Of a DNA stretch of 51,867 nucleotides, positions 16,618 to 26,331 are shown in pieces. Each line of letters begins with the position of its first letter. The first letter of the stretch is position 1. Location: NCBI GenBank assembly GCA_016125045.1, contig WGML01000011.1, positions 1-51,867 of the forward strand. The letters run 5' to 3'. Source of the stretch: a bacterium (GTDB taxonomy: Bacteria; Pseudomonadota; Alphaproteobacteria; Caulobacterales; Hyphomonadaceae). A model generated the notes under the pieces. The model was not told the DNA's origin. It saw nothing but the letters and a program-made list of their open reading frames with translations, and searched no databases. The translations under genes and the position numbers were made by a program.

Positions 16618-17658
16618 ATGACCGCACAGCCGCCGCCGATCGAACTCATGGGCGCAGCTGGGTCGCCCTACACCCGCAAGATGCTCGCTTTGCTGCGCTA
16701 TCGCCGCATCCCATACGCCATACACTGGGCCAGCCACCGCAACCCGCCGGCAGGCTACCCCGAACCACCGGTGAAGCTTCTGCCAACCTTCTACTTCCCC
16801 TCAGCGGGCGGTGGACTGCAGGCGGTCGTCGACTCAACACCGATCATCCGCCGACTTGAGAAAGAGCACCACGATCGCTCTGTCCTCCCCGGAGATCCCC
16901 TCGTCGCCTTCCTCAACTACCTCGTGGAGGACTATGCCGACGAATGGCTGACGAAGTGCATGTTCCACTTCCGCTGGGCGCACCAGGCCGACATCGAAAA
17001 CGCCGGACCGATGCTGATCTTCTGGAACGACCCGACGCTCCCGGACAACGAGGCGGCGGCCGCGGCGGCGCTTATCTCGCAACGCCAGATCGATCGTCTC
17101 TATGTCGTCGGCTCCAACCCCACCACTGCGGAGACGATCGAAACCAGCTACGCGCGATTGCTGGTCGCGCTCGACACACTCATCCAACAGAACGGGTATG
17201 TGTTTGGCGCGCGCCCTTCGTCCGCCGATTTCGCCCTTTACGGACAACTCACCCAACTCGGCGTCGTCGAACCCACCTCCGCCGCGATCACAGCGGAGAC
17301 GTCGCGTCGGGTGCGAGGTTGGATCGACCGCGTCGAGGATCTCTCGGGCATTGTTCCAACAGACGCCCAATGGCTGCCGCGCGACACGCTCCGTGAAAGG
17401 ATCAAGCCTCTGCTCGCTGAGATCGGTCGTGTGTACGCGCCATTCCTGCTCGCCAACGCGCAAGCCGTCATGTCGGGCGCGTCCGATGTCGAAACCGAGA
17501 TTGCCGGTCGGCCATGGCGCCAGCCCTCCTTCCCCTACCAGGCGAAATGCCTGCAATGGATCCGGGACGAGTTCATTGCGCTTACCCCGGCGGACCAGCT
17601 GGAGGCTCGCGAAACGCTGTCAAGCGCCGGGTGTGGGCCGCTGCTCAGCGGACTCTGA
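16618..17658 (+). CDS. Glutathione S-transferase-family protein
   Basis: 346 residues, longer than ordinary GSTs (about 210). A thioredoxin-like N-terminal domain (IELMGAAGSPYTRKMLALLR, then VVDSTPIIRRLE with the family's Ser for glutathione) is followed by an all-helical C-terminal domain (VFGARPSSADFALYGQL). The extra 100 C-terminal residues are also found in large GST-like proteins acting with CoA and fatty-acid genes. A TTG at 16603 overlaps the ribosome binding site (GGGAG), so the ATG at 16618 is the start. It lies 48 bp after the hydratase gene. Confidence 0.82.
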   Translation: MTAQPPPIELMGAAGSPYTRKMLALLRYRRIPYAIHWASHRNPPAGYPEPPVKLLPTFYFPSAGGGLQAVVDSTPIIRRLEKEHHDRSVLPGDPLVAFLNYLVEDYADEWLTKCMFHFRWAHQADIENAGPMLIFWNDPTLPDNEAAAAAALISQRQIDRLYVVGSNPTTAETIETSYARLLVALDTLIQQNGYVFGARPSSADFALYGQLTQLGVVEPTSAAITAETSRRVRGWIDRVEDLSGIVPTDAQWLPRDTLRERIKPLLAEIGRVYAPFLLANAQAVMSGASDVETEIAGRPWRQPSFPYQAKCLQWIRDEFIALTPADQLEARETLSSAGCGPLLSGL

Positions 17659-17763
17659 GCGGGACTCTCTCCCGCGGAAGCCTGTTGCAACCCGGTCCGT
17701 TCGATCGGCCTTGGCAGCGCGAAGGACCAGCGGAAATCTCACCGGCTGGGTAGCCTCCGAGCG

Positions 17764-17775
17764 ATAAGCGCTTAT
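17764..17775. promoter_or_regulatory. Perfect 12-bp palindrome upstream of tetR
   Basis: ATAAGCGCTTAT sits 38 bp before the tetR start in a 155-bp gene-free gap. TetR-family repressors bind such short palindromes and usually control their own gene and neighbours, so this is the likely operator. A second copy near the hydratase promoter (15.7 kb) was not seen by eye. Confidence 0.45.
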
Positions 17776-17813
17776 ATAACCCGCGCTCAAGCCTCAAAGC
17801 CGTCAAAGTTCCA

Positions 17814-18536
17814 TTGTCTTCTGAACCCGAACATGAACGCCCGCCAGACCGTCGTCTGGCCCGCGGCCTCGCGACGCGCGAGAAGGTGCTGGACGCGGCC
17901 GAGCGGCTGTTTTCCGAACACGGCTTCGACGGCGTATCGATCCGCGACATCGCCGCGGCAGCGAAAGTCACCCTCGGCGTCGTCGGCTTCCACAGCGGTT
18001 CCAAGGAAGATCTCTTTCGCACGATCCTCGCGCGTCGCGTCGCCTGCCTGTCGGCGGCTCGGCGCCAGAGACTTGACGATCTACAGTCCGGCTCGGCGAG
18101 TCCCTCCGTCCGCGACATCATGGAAGCCTTTATCGAGCCCTATGTGACCTTCGCCTCATCCGGTGACAAACAGTGGCGCGCCTACGCAAGGTTGATCGCG
18201 AACACCGCGAGCGACGACCGCTGGCACCCATACATCCACGAGCTCTATGACCCCGTCGCCTCCGAATACCTGGAGGCCATCCGCCGGATCCGGCCGGACG
18301 CGGACCCGGAGCGGCTGACCGCCGCATTCGTCATGTCGATCTCCGCTATGCTTGGCGTCGTCGCCTCGGGCGTGAGGATTGAGGCGCTGCAGGGCCGCGC
18401 CGCGAGGTCGCGGACGCCGCGGCACTACCTCGAGCCGATCATAGATTTCTGCACAGCGGGCGTCGCACACGCGTCCCGCGCGCCTGAATGTTCGGCAAAC
18501 CGCATGAAGCAGAAAAAGCCGGCCCGCGACGACTGA
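17814..18536 (+). CDS. TetR/AcrR-family transcriptional regulator
   Basis: 240 residues. N-terminal helix-turn-helix: TREKVLDAAERLFSEHGFDG, then VSIRDIAAAAKVTLGVVGFH and SKEDLF, the canonical TetR pattern. The C-terminal ligand domain (about 90-215) contains the YLEAIRRIRPDADPERL region seen in fatty-acid/CoA-responsive regulators. A TTG at 17814 is the only reasonable start before the HTH. It probably represses the adjacent hydratase/GST genes and itself. Confidence 0.85.
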   Translation: MSSEPEHERPPDRRLARGLATREKVLDAAERLFSEHGFDGVSIRDIAAAAKVTLGVVGFHSGSKEDLFRTILARRVACLSAARRQRLDDLQSGSASPSVRDIMEAFIEPYVTFASSGDKQWRAYARLIANTASDDRWHPYIHELYDPVASEYLEAIRRIRPDADPERLTAAFVMSISAMLGVVASGVRIEALQGRAARSRTPRHYLEPIIDFCTAGVAHASRAPECSANRMKQKKPARDD

Positions 18537-18552
18537 AGGCCGTCCGCGGTCC

Positions 18553-19221
18553 TCACACCGGCGGCTGCAACACCGGCCGATCCGGACCGTGCGGGGCCAC
18601 CACACCCAACGACACCACCATCTTCGCGGCGTCCTCGACCGACATGGCGAGCGGCACGACCTTCTGCGGCTCGACAAAAAGAATGAACCCGCTCGCCGGA
18701 TTGGGACAGGTGGGAACGAGCACCGCGATACGGTCGGGCAGGTGGTCTCGGACCGCTGCACCCGGCACGCGATTGGTGACGAACGCAATCGTCCATGACC
18801 CCGCGTGCGGGAACTCAACGAGCACCACTTCCTTGAACGATGACCCCTCCGCCGATGCGAAGGTTTCGAATGCCTGCTTCAGCATTCCATAGACTGACCG
18901 AACCAGCGGGACTCGCCCGAGCGCCCGCTCACCCAACTGCAGGAGGAACTTGCCGGCGAAATTGGCGGTCAACGTGCCAAGGAGCACGAGCCCCACAACC
19001 GCGATCACAATTCCCATCCCCGGAATCGCAATCGGCAAATAGGTCTCCGGGTTCCAGGAGGCCGGTATGAGCGGCTTGATTCGCGCGTCGACGAACGAAA
19101 CGAACGACCACACGAGCCAGATCGTGATTCCGATCGGGGCGCCGACCACGATGCCCGTCAGGAAACGCGCGCGCAGCCAGTCAACTGGGCCCGGCCCTTT
19201 TGCGCTCGAAGGAATGTCCAT
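18553..19221 (-). CDS. DUF502-family membrane protein
   Basis: 222 residues. Two membrane segments (about 20-42 and 68-92) frame a short loop; the soluble domain includes VPLVRSVYGMLKQAFETF, VLVEFPHAGSWTIAFVTN and VLVPTCPNPASGFILFV, the conserved DUF502 stretches. The family is widespread in proteobacteria and plants (COV-like) with no firm biochemical role. Its 3' end is 16 bp from the convergent tetR stop. Confidence 0.88.
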   Translation of the reverse strand: MDIPSSAKGPGPVDWLRARFLTGIVVGAPIGITIWLVWSFVSFVDARIKPLIPASWNPETYLPIAIPGMGIVIAVVGLVLLGTLTANFAGKFLLQLGERALGRVPLVRSVYGMLKQAFETFASAEGSSFKEVVLVEFPHAGSWTIAFVTNRVPGAAVRDHLPDRIAVLVPTCPNPASGFILFVEPQKVVPLAMSVEDAAKMVVSLGVVAPHGPDRPVLQPPV

Positions 19222-19365
19222 GTTCGGCCTCTATTGTTTGCGATCAAGACGAACCACGCTCGCAGCGAAGACTGCACACTTCACCGCACCCCAGCGGAGT
19301 GGCAAGTTTGCGGCGCCGCGGGCCTCGACGGCGATAGACCCTCAAGACTTCCAACGAGAAGCTGA

Positions 19366-20595
19366 GTGGACCTGGAGAACGACGCAGAAATGTTGAGTTT
19401 GCTTAAAGAGCGTAGACGCGTCATCGCAGCGGGCGTCGCTCTGCTGATCGCCGTCGTGGGCGCCACGATGCTTCTCGGGCGGCCACCTCCGCTAGGGCCG
19501 GGGTCGGAATTTGCGGACACAGCCGTTCCTTTGGCGCCGGACTACACCTCCTCAGACGCCTGGCTCGCCCGGCCTAAACTCAAGCCGCCCGGAGCGTGGG
19601 AACGCCCGTGGGGAGTCGATGTGTTCTTCATCGCGCCAGGCGGAGGCCCGTCCGGAGCATCCTGGAACCACCCGGCCGCCGGCCCCGAGGCGGGCGCAGA
19701 ATCCAGCGAGGTCTTGCACGTGCACGCGGGCGCGTTTGATTCAGCAGGCGCGCTTTACGCTCCCCGATACCGAAGCGCCGTTCTGGCGGCGGAGCGACGA
19801 TCCGGCGCTGACGAGACCGCCTCTTTGAAACTCGCCTATTCGGACATACTCGCGGCGTTCGATCGGTACATGGCGGAAGACAATCAGGGACGCGCGCTGG
19901 TGATCGCAGGGGTGTCGCAGGGCGCCATGCATGCCGCAAGGCTGATCCGTGACCGAGTATCCACACCCACCGCACGCGAGCGACTGGTCGCCGCTTACCT
20001 GATCGACTGGCCGGTGTCGCTGGATCTGCTGAGCTCCGAAAACGATCTCCCGGCCTGCGCCAGCGCCGATCAATTCAGCTGCGTCATCGCCTGGCGGACC
20101 ACGTTTCGAACGGATTCAGACGCCAGGACGCCCGATTTCGCGCCCGTCTGGGGACCCGGAGATGACGTGCAGGCAGCCCCGATCCGGTCAGCCCTGTGCG
20201 TCAACCCCCTCAACTGGGGCTCATCAGAGGCGTTGGCGCCTCGAACGGTTCACCTCGGCGCAGCGCGGGCCGCCCAACCAGCCGCTCCGGACGCGCCGGC
20301 CGACCGTCCGACGATCGAACTGATGCCGGCATCTGTCTCCGCCCGCTGCCGCGATGGCGCCTTGGAACTCGCGATCGAGAATGAGGCGCTGAAGCCCTCC
20401 GACCTCTGGGGCAAGACATCGCCCGCCTCCCGAGTGAACGCCTTCTATCAGGACATCGCCGTGAACGTGGGTGGGCGCGCCCGGTCCGCAAGCGCGTGGC
20501 TCGATGAACACGCCCGCAAACCCGCCCCGCCGCTGCCGCCGGTCCAGACCATCGTCGACTCGCCCATTCGTACACCGATCGATCCCGTCCCCTAG
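19366..20595 (+). CDS. DUF3089-family protein, alpha/beta-hydrolase-like, membrane-anchored
   Basis: 409 residues with an N-terminal membrane segment (about 20-40). A DUF3089 domain follows: VDVFFIAPGG near the start, VHAGAFDSAGALYAPRYR, and ALVIAGVSQGAMHAARLI, whose GVSQG resembles a lipase elbow with Ser nucleophile. The family is probably exported hydrolases of unknown substrate. GTG at 19366 is chosen; ATG at 19390 is a close alternative. It is divergent from the DUF502 gene across 144 bp. Confidence 0.78.
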   Translation: MDLENDAEMLSLLKERRRVIAAGVALLIAVVGATMLLGRPPPLGPGSEFADTAVPLAPDYTSSDAWLARPKLKPPGAWERPWGVDVFFIAPGGGPSGASWNHPAAGPEAGAESSEVLHVHAGAFDSAGALYAPRYRSAVLAAERRSGADETASLKLAYSDILAAFDRYMAEDNQGRALVIAGVSQGAMHAARLIRDRVSTPTARERLVAAYLIDWPVSLDLLSSENDLPACASADQFSCVIAWRTTFRTDSDARTPDFAPVWGPGDDVQAAPIRSALCVNPLNWGSSEALAPRTVHLGAARAAQPAAPDAPADRPTIELMPASVSARCRDGALELAIENEALKPSDLWGKTSPASRVNAFYQDIAVNVGGRARSASAWLDEHARKPAPPLPPVQTIVDSPIRTPIDPVP

Positions 20596-20637
20596 TCTCA
20601 GGCAGTCGCGCAATCCGGGTGCAGCCCGCCCCGAGCG

Positions 20638-23133
20638 TCAGGTCATGGCGTCACGCACCAGGTCCGCTTCGGCTTCCCGAAGAATGGCGTCCACCGCCGA
20701 TCCACCGGGCACGGGCTCGCGGCCGATCTCCAGCATCACCGGGACGGCGAACGGCGAGATTCGCTCAAGGTCGGAATGGCGGATCCGGTTGCGTACCCGT
20801 TTCAGCATGTCCGCAAGCCGGATGATGTCGAGAAGCCCTTCGCCTGCATCCTGCCGCGCCGCTTCAAGGAGGATGTGATCCGGTTCATGCGTGCGCAGCA
20901 CGTCGTAGATCAGATCGGTGGAGAAGGTCACCTGCCGGTTTGACTTGTCGGAACCGGGATGCCGACGGGCGATCATGCCGGAGATCAGCGCGCAATGGCG
21001 AAAAGTCCGCTTCATGAGCACGCTTTCCTCAAGCCACGCGTCGAGATCATCGCCGAGCATGTCTTCATGAAAGAGCGCCTCCAGATCGACCCTCCCCATG
21101 GAGTCGAGCGACCAGACCGACAGCGCATACTCGGACGCGACAAACCCTAGCGGCTTGACGCCGAGACGCTCAAGCCGGCGCGTCAGCAACATGCCGAGCG
21201 TTTGATGGGCGAGCCTCCCCTCGAACGGATAGGCCACCAGATACCAGCGGTCGCCCCTCGGGAAGGTCTCGACCAGCAACTCTTCAGGCTCGGGGATGAT
21301 GGAGCGTTCGGCCTGTACTTCGAACCACTCCCTCACCTGTGACGGAAGGCTCGCCCATTTGGACCGATCATGGATGAGACTGCGAACGCGCCGCGCAAGG
21401 TAGGTCGACAGCGGGAACTTTCCGCCATTGTAGCTCGGAATCGCCGGCTCCGGATCGTGGGTGCGGGTCGCAAGCACATCAGATTCCGTGACGCCTTCGA
21501 GACGCAGCACCTCGCCGGCGAACAGAAACGTGTCGCCAGGCGAGAGCTGACTCACAAAATTCTCCTCTATCTCGCCGAGCACCCTGCCGGGCCTTAAGAC
21601 TCGCGGCTCCTTCGCGGCGCCTGGCTTCGCGGCCGACACGATGGACGCCAGCCGAACCCGCAGCATCGGGTCCTCGACAATGACCCCGATGTTCATTCTG
21701 TGCAGTCGGCGGACGTCGTCATTTCGCGCCCGCCACATCCGGTCGCCGGGCAATTGTACGATCCGCCTGAAACGATCATAGGTCTTCAGTGCGTAGCCAC
21801 CGGTCGCGGCAAGCGCGATCACCCGATCGAACACCGCCCGGTCAAGATCGCGATAGGGCTGCGCCATCCGGACTTCACCATACAGGTCGTCCGGCAAGAA
21901 TCCTTCGCCGCACGCCCGGCCCATAATGTGCTGCGCCAGCACATCCAGTGCGCCCGCACGCCGCTCCGGCCCGTCGAGTTCCCCGGCCCCCACAGCCTCG
22001 ACCGCGGCGCGGCACTCCAGCACCTCAAACCGGTTTGTCGGAGCAAGCAGCGCCCGTGACGGCTCATCCATGCGGTGATTGGACCGCCCGATCCGCTGGA
22101 TCAGCCTGGATGACCCCTTCGGCGCGCCCATCTGGATCACGAGGTCGACATCGCCCCAATCTATCCCGAGGTCCAGCGTGGAGGTGCACACCACCGCCTT
22201 GAGATCCCCGGCCGCCATCGCCCGCTCGACCCGTTGGCGCTGTTCGGTGTCAAGCGAGCCGTGATGAAGCGCGATCGGCAGCCCGTCTTCATTCGCCCGC
22301 CAGAGTTCCTGAAACATCATCTCCGCCTGCGAGCGCGTATTGACGAACACGAGCGACATGCGAGCGGCGCGGATCCGGCCATAGACCTCTCCCACGGCAT
22401 GGCGGCCCGAATGCCCCGACCATGGCACCCGCTCGGCGCTGTCGAGAACTTCAACCTCGGCCGCGACGCCTCCCTTCTGGCGGATGATCGGCGTTCCGGT
22501 CCCCAGCCAGTCTGCGAGCATGGGCGGGTCCTTGACGGTCGCAGACAATCCGACGAGACGCGCCTGCGGGGCCCATCGCCGGATCGTCGCGAGGCCAAGC
22601 GCGAGCAGATCGCCGCGCTTAGACGGCGCAAGCGCATGAACCTCATCGACGATCACAGCCCTGAGCGTCGCAAAGAACGCCTCCGCATGCCCTGAGGCGA
22701 GGATGAGGGCGATCTGTTCCGGCGTCGTCAGAAGAATGTCCGGCGGATGCGCCCGCTGCCGGCGACGCACCGCGAGGGACGTGTCCCCGGTCCGAACTTC
22801 AACGGTGGCGGACAGCCCCATCTCGCTCACCGGCCGGGAAAGGTTGCGAGCCACGTCGGACGCGAGCGCCTTCAGAGGCGAAATGTAGAGGGTGTGCAGC
22901 CCGCGATGGGGCTTGCCGGCTCCCCCCTCCATCCTCGACAACTCCACAAGGGAAGGCAGGAATCCCGCAAGCGTTTTCCCGCCGCCGGTTGGAGCAACGA
23001 CCAGTCCGCCCTCGCCGCGCTCAGCCGCCTCCAGCATCGCTCGCTGGTGATCGCGGAGGCGCCATCCCCGCCCCTGAAACCAGGCGCGGAAAGTGTCGGG
23101 GAGTATGTCCGCGTCGTCGAGCTTCGTCGCCAT
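20638..23133 (-). CDS. Ligase-associated DEXH-box DNA helicase (Lhr-Core)
   Basis: 831 residues. Helicase motif I APTGGGKT (about 47-54), motif II VDEVHAL (about 161-167), SATVKDP (motif III) and IQRIGRSNHR (motif VI), followed by the winged-helix and beta-barrel core of bacterial Lhr-Core proteins. This 3'-5' helicase acts in a DNA repair set with an MBL-fold exonuclease and an ATP-dependent ligase, both found further right (24,005 and 28,023). Here the helicase is on the opposite strand from its partners. Confidence 0.95.
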   Translation of the reverse strand: MATKLDDADILPDTFRAWFQGRGWRLRDHQRAMLEAAERGEGGLVVAPTGGGKTLAGFLPSLVELSRMEGGAGKPHRGLHTLYISPLKALASDVARNLSRPVSEMGLSATVEVRTGDTSLAVRRRQRAHPPDILLTTPEQIALILASGHAEAFFATLRAVIVDEVHALAPSKRGDLLALGLATIRRWAPQARLVGLSATVKDPPMLADWLGTGTPIIRQKGGVAAEVEVLDSAERVPWSGHSGRHAVGEVYGRIRAARMSLVFVNTRSQAEMMFQELWRANEDGLPIALHHGSLDTEQRQRVERAMAAGDLKAVVCTSTLDLGIDWGDVDLVIQMGAPKGSSRLIQRIGRSNHRMDEPSRALLAPTNRFEVLECRAAVEAVGAGELDGPERRAGALDVLAQHIMGRACGEGFLPDDLYGEVRMAQPYRDLDRAVFDRVIALAATGGYALKTYDRFRRIVQLPGDRMWRARNDDVRRLHRMNIGVIVEDPMLRVRLASIVSAAKPGAAKEPRVLRPGRVLGEIEENFVSQLSPGDTFLFAGEVLRLEGVTESDVLATRTHDPEPAIPSYNGGKFPLSTYLARRVRSLIHDRSKWASLPSQVREWFEVQAERSIIPEPEELLVETFPRGDRWYLVAYPFEGRLAHQTLGMLLTRRLERLGVKPLGFVASEYALSVWSLDSMGRVDLEALFHEDMLGDDLDAWLEESVLMKRTFRHCALISGMIARRHPGSDKSNRQVTFSTDLIYDVLRTHEPDHILLEAARQDAGEGLLDIIRLADMLKRVRNRIRHSDLERISPFAVPVMLEIGREPVPGGSAVDAILREAEADLVRDAMT

Positions 23134-23234
23134 CGTGCCCTTGAGTATTGGCTGAGTCCGTCCGACAACATGTATTCATTGCCGGTTCAGCCGCCAGCGC
23201 CCACCTTGCCTCAAACAACCGTGCGGAGACACAC

Positions 23235-23930
23235 ATGAAGCGCCGTTTCCTGCCGGCCTTGATTGTCGCGGGCTTCGCGATTTTCGCCAGCGGCGCGGCC
23301 ATGGCGGACGCGTCCTGGCCCGCCCTGTTCCGCAAGGCTGCCGAGAGCGCAGGCCCGGTCGGGATCGCAGCCTATGACTTTTCGGTCGAGACCCAGAGCG
23401 AGGAGCCATCGGTGCTCAAGGGCCGGTTCGACGGAACCCGACCGAAAGGCGATCGTGTGACGATATCAAAGGCCGAAGGCGGTCGCGAACGTGATCCGAA
23501 AAAAGTCGATGAACGCATGGAGGAGACGTTCGACGGCGATATCTGGTGCGACTCCCTTCTCACCCGCGCGGATGGACCGGTCGTCGAGACAGGCGCCTCC
23601 CCGTTGGGCCGGATATTCGCCTTCACGCCCAAGCCGGATGATGACGCCGACGGAACCGAGCGGAAAATGTACAAGCAGCTCAAGGCGACGGCGGTGATCG
23701 ACGAAAAGACCGGTGCGGTGAAATCCTTCAGCGCAATCCTGCCCCAGCCCTACAAGCCGGCGATCATCGCCAAGATCGAAAAGCTCGAGATCGGCATCGT
23801 TTGCGACGTCGCGTCGAACGGGCGGACCTACATCTCCCGCATGACGACCCAGATCGCTGGCTCGGCTGTGGGGCGGAGCTTCAAGGCGACATCCGTCCAG
23901 TCCATCTCCAACCTGAAGGTCGGCGGCTGA
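23235..23930 (+). CDS. Secreted protein of unknown function
   Basis: 231 residues from the ATG at 23235. A clear signal peptide (KRRFLPALIVAGFAIFASGAAMADA, cleavage near residue 25) precedes a soluble, beta-rich domain with many Lys/Asp residues and one EETFDGDIWCDSLL segment. No catalytic motif is recognised; the layout suggests a periplasmic lipid-binding or assembly protein, but this is a guess. The gene is divergent from the helicase gene across 101 bp, and 74 bp before the exonuclease gene. Confidence 0.7.
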   Translation: MKRRFLPALIVAGFAIFASGAAMADASWPALFRKAAESAGPVGIAAYDFSVETQSEEPSVLKGRFDGTRPKGDRVTISKAEGGRERDPKKVDERMEETFDGDIWCDSLLTRADGPVVETGASPLGRIFAFTPKPDDDADGTERKMYKQLKATAVIDEKTGAVKSFSAILPQPYKPAIIAKIEKLEIGIVCDVASNGRTYISRMTTQIAGSAVGRSFKATSVQSISNLKVGG

Positions 23931-24004
23931 GCGACCGCCTGTCTCGCGCGACGTGGGCCTGGGACGCGTGACAACACCCTTGGGACCAACGCATAACGTC
24001 GCCG

Positions 24005-25030
24005 ATGATCAGGCCCGAACAGCTGCTGACGCCCACCCCGAAGGGCCTTTATTGTCCGCCGGGAGATTTCTACATTGATCCCCTGCGCGCCGTTGATCTC
24101 GCCGTCATCACTCACGGCCACTCTGACCACGCCCGCGCCGGACACGCTGCGGTGCTCGCCACGCCCGACACCATTGAGGCGATGGCGGTGCGGTACGGCG
24201 AGGGGTTCACATCATCACGCCAGCCGGCTCTCTATGGCGAAACGGTCCGGATCGGCGATGTCTCCGTCCAGTTCGTTCCCGCCGGACATGTGATCGGGTC
24301 CGCGCAGGTCGTCGTTGAGTGGCGCGGGCTGCGTATGGTCTGCACCGGGGACTACAAGCGCAGACCGGATCCGACCTGTACGCCATTCGAAGTCGCTCCG
24401 TGCGAGGTCTTCATCACGGAGGCGACCTTCGCACTTCCTGTCTTCCTTCATCCCAACCCCGAGGAAGAGATCGCGCGCCTTCTCGTCAGCGTCGCTAGGT
24501 CTCCCGGCCGCGCGCACCTCGTCGGCGTCTATGCATTCGGCAAGGCGCAACGTGTCCTGCGCCTTTTGCGCGCGGCGGGATATGACAAGCCCGTCTACAT
24601 TCACGGCGCCCTGAAAGCCCTTTGCGACATGTATGAACGCCTGGGCGTGAAGCTCGGCCCGCTGCTGCCCGTAACCCTTGATCGATCAGTGCGCCGGGAC
24701 GCCAGCCGATTCGCTGGCGAAATTATTCTAGGGCCGCCGTCCAGCTTCTCCACGCCCTGGGCGCAGCGCTTTCCAGACCCCGTCATCTCCTTTGCTTCAG
24801 GCTGGATGAGGCTCCGCCAAAGGGCCAAGGCGGGCGGAGTGGAACTGCCTCTCATCCTTTCGGATCATGCGGACTGGGCGGAACTCACCCAGACGATCGA
24901 GGATGTGAACCCGGGAGAAGTCTGGATCACCCACGGTCGGGCCGACGCCCTTGAACGCTGGGCGGACCTCAATGGCCGGACCGCCAGGCCGCTCCATCTT
25001 GTCGGTTACGAGGAGGAGGCAGGCGACTGA
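24005..25030 (+). CDS. Ligase-associated DNA exonuclease (MBL fold)
   Basis: 341 residues. The metallo-beta-lactamase metal motif HGHSDHA lies at residues 37-43, with TGDYKRRPDPTC (second metal-site Asp), EATFALPVF and ILSDHADW (beta-CASP C motif). This matches the exonuclease that accompanies the Lhr-Core helicase and ATP-dependent ligase in bacterial repair clusters; it trims DNA ends before ligation. The ligase gene follows 3 kb downstream on the same strand. Confidence 0.93.
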   Translation: MIRPEQLLTPTPKGLYCPPGDFYIDPLRAVDLAVITHGHSDHARAGHAAVLATPDTIEAMAVRYGEGFTSSRQPALYGETVRIGDVSVQFVPAGHVIGSAQVVVEWRGLRMVCTGDYKRRPDPTCTPFEVAPCEVFITEATFALPVFLHPNPEEEIARLLVSVARSPGRAHLVGVYAFGKAQRVLRLLRAAGYDKPVYIHGALKALCDMYERLGVKLGPLLPVTLDRSVRRDASRFAGEIILGPPSSFSTPWAQRFPDPVISFASGWMRLRQRAKAGGVELPLILSDHADWAELTQTIEDVNPGEVWITHGRADALERWADLNGRTARPLHLVGYEEEAGD

Positions 25031-25085
25031 CGCGCCTACCTGACGTCGCTTGAGCAGGCGGACGGCCGGGATTACACCTGCCGCC

Positions 25086-25796
25086 ATGCCTTATCGGTCG
25101 CTCGATCCCGACAACATCATCAAGACCCTGACCCGGCTGCGTTCCCGCATCGCGGAGCGGTTTCCGGACCGCGGCATCGCACAGGTCTGCGCCGAGTTGC
25201 TCGCGATCGCGATCGAAGACAAGGAACGCGCCCGCAAGATGGCCCGCCGTAATTACTGGATCGCAGCGGGCGTCTGGGTTTCGCTCGGGCTTGGCGTCGT
25301 TGGACTTGGCCTCGTGTTGAGACAGGTCAGGCTGGATATCAACGGCGCGGAAGCTCTGTCGCTCTTTCAAGGTGTGGAGGCTGTCCTCAACGTCGTGGTT
25401 CTGGCCGGCGCGGCTGTCTGGTTCCTCCTCAATCTAGAAAGCAGATGGCGACGCGAACAAATCCTCGGCGACCTCCACGAGCTTCGTTCGATCGCGCACG
25501 TGATCGACATGCACCAGCTGACGAAGGACCCGACGACGATCCTGTCAAAGGGATCGACCACAACCTCTTCTCCCGTCCGCGAAGAGAATGAATTCCTGCT
25601 CACACGCTATCTCGAATACTGCTCCGAAATGCTCTCCGTCACGGGAAAGCTTGCAGCGCTGTACGCTCAGGGCGTCCGCGATCCGACGATCATCGACGCC
25701 GTCAACGATATCGAGGATCTGACCGGCAACCTCTCACGCAAGATCTGGCAGAAAATCATGATCCTGAACCGGCTTGAGGACCGCAGCTCCGCCTAG
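25086..25796 (+). CDS. Membrane protein of unknown function with coiled-coil tail
   Basis: 236 residues. Two membrane segments (about 57-80 and 95-118) are flanked by a basic N-terminal cytoplasmic part (KERARKMARRNYW) and a long helical C-terminal region (about 125-236) with HELRSIAHVIDMHQLTKDP and ENEFLLTRYLEYCSEMLS. No known domain is recognised; the pattern resembles a membrane-tethered helical scaffold. The stop overlaps the end of the convergent thioesterase gene by 4 bp. Confidence 0.7.
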   Translation: MPYRSLDPDNIIKTLTRLRSRIAERFPDRGIAQVCAELLAIAIEDKERARKMARRNYWIAAGVWVSLGLGVVGLGLVLRQVRLDINGAEALSLFQGVEAVLNVVVLAGAAVWFLLNLESRWRREQILGDLHELRSIAHVIDMHQLTKDPTTILSKGSTTTSSPVREENEFLLTRYLEYCSEMLSVTGKLAALYAQGVRDPTIIDAVNDIEDLTGNLSRKIWQKIMILNRLEDRSSA

Positions 25797-26236
25797 AGCA
25801 CGCGAAACCGCGCATCCGCCCGCGCGATCAACTCGCCATCGGCGGTAACAAACGCCTGCGCGAAGCATAACGTCCTCCCGGTCTTCACGAACGACGTGTC
25901 GACTTCCATCCATTGGGAGACCCGCCCCGCACCAAGGAAATCGGTCGACATCGAGACCGTCACAAGTCCGCCCTCGGTTGGCCGCCCCTCATCCGCGAGT
26001 GCGCGGCCGCATGACAGACCCATCGCGTTGTCCGCGAGCGCGGCCACAAGCCCACCATGCAGCATCCCCCGAGAATTGCAGTGCACGTCCCGGATCTGAA
26101 GCCCGATCACTACCTTCCTCGCCTCCAGCCGCGAATAGAGCGGCTCCCAGGGATCGGTCAGCCCTGACTTGCGAAAATGCGGCGCGAAGCCATCCGGAAT
26201 CGTCATGCTCGAAACGTCCATCCTGAGCGCGTGCAC
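25793..26236 (-). CDS. PaaI-family hotdog thioesterase
   Basis: 147 residues. The hotdog motif NSRGMLHGGLVAALADNAMG carries the PaaI-type HGG and catalytic acidic residue, followed by GGLVTVSMSTDFLG and TGRTLCFAQAFVTADGELIA. The enzyme would hydrolyse an acyl- or aryl-CoA thioester; the substrate is unknown. GTG at 26236 follows GAAGGAT; an in-frame ATG at 26221 is an alternative. Confidence 0.88.
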   Translation of the reverse strand: MHALRMDVSSMTIPDGFAPHFRKSGLTDPWEPLYSRLEARKVVIGLQIRDVHCNSRGMLHGGLVAALADNAMGLSCGRALADEGRPTEGGLVTVSMSTDFLGAGRVSQWMEVDTSFVKTGRTLCFAQAFVTADGELIARADARFRVL

Positions 26237-26331
26237 ATCCTTCGATCCTTCGAGCCGGCTGGACGACCGCCCCAGCGGGAACTAGCGTGACGGTCAGATC
26301 CGCAGTCATGGCGGGTGCGAGGGAGATGACA

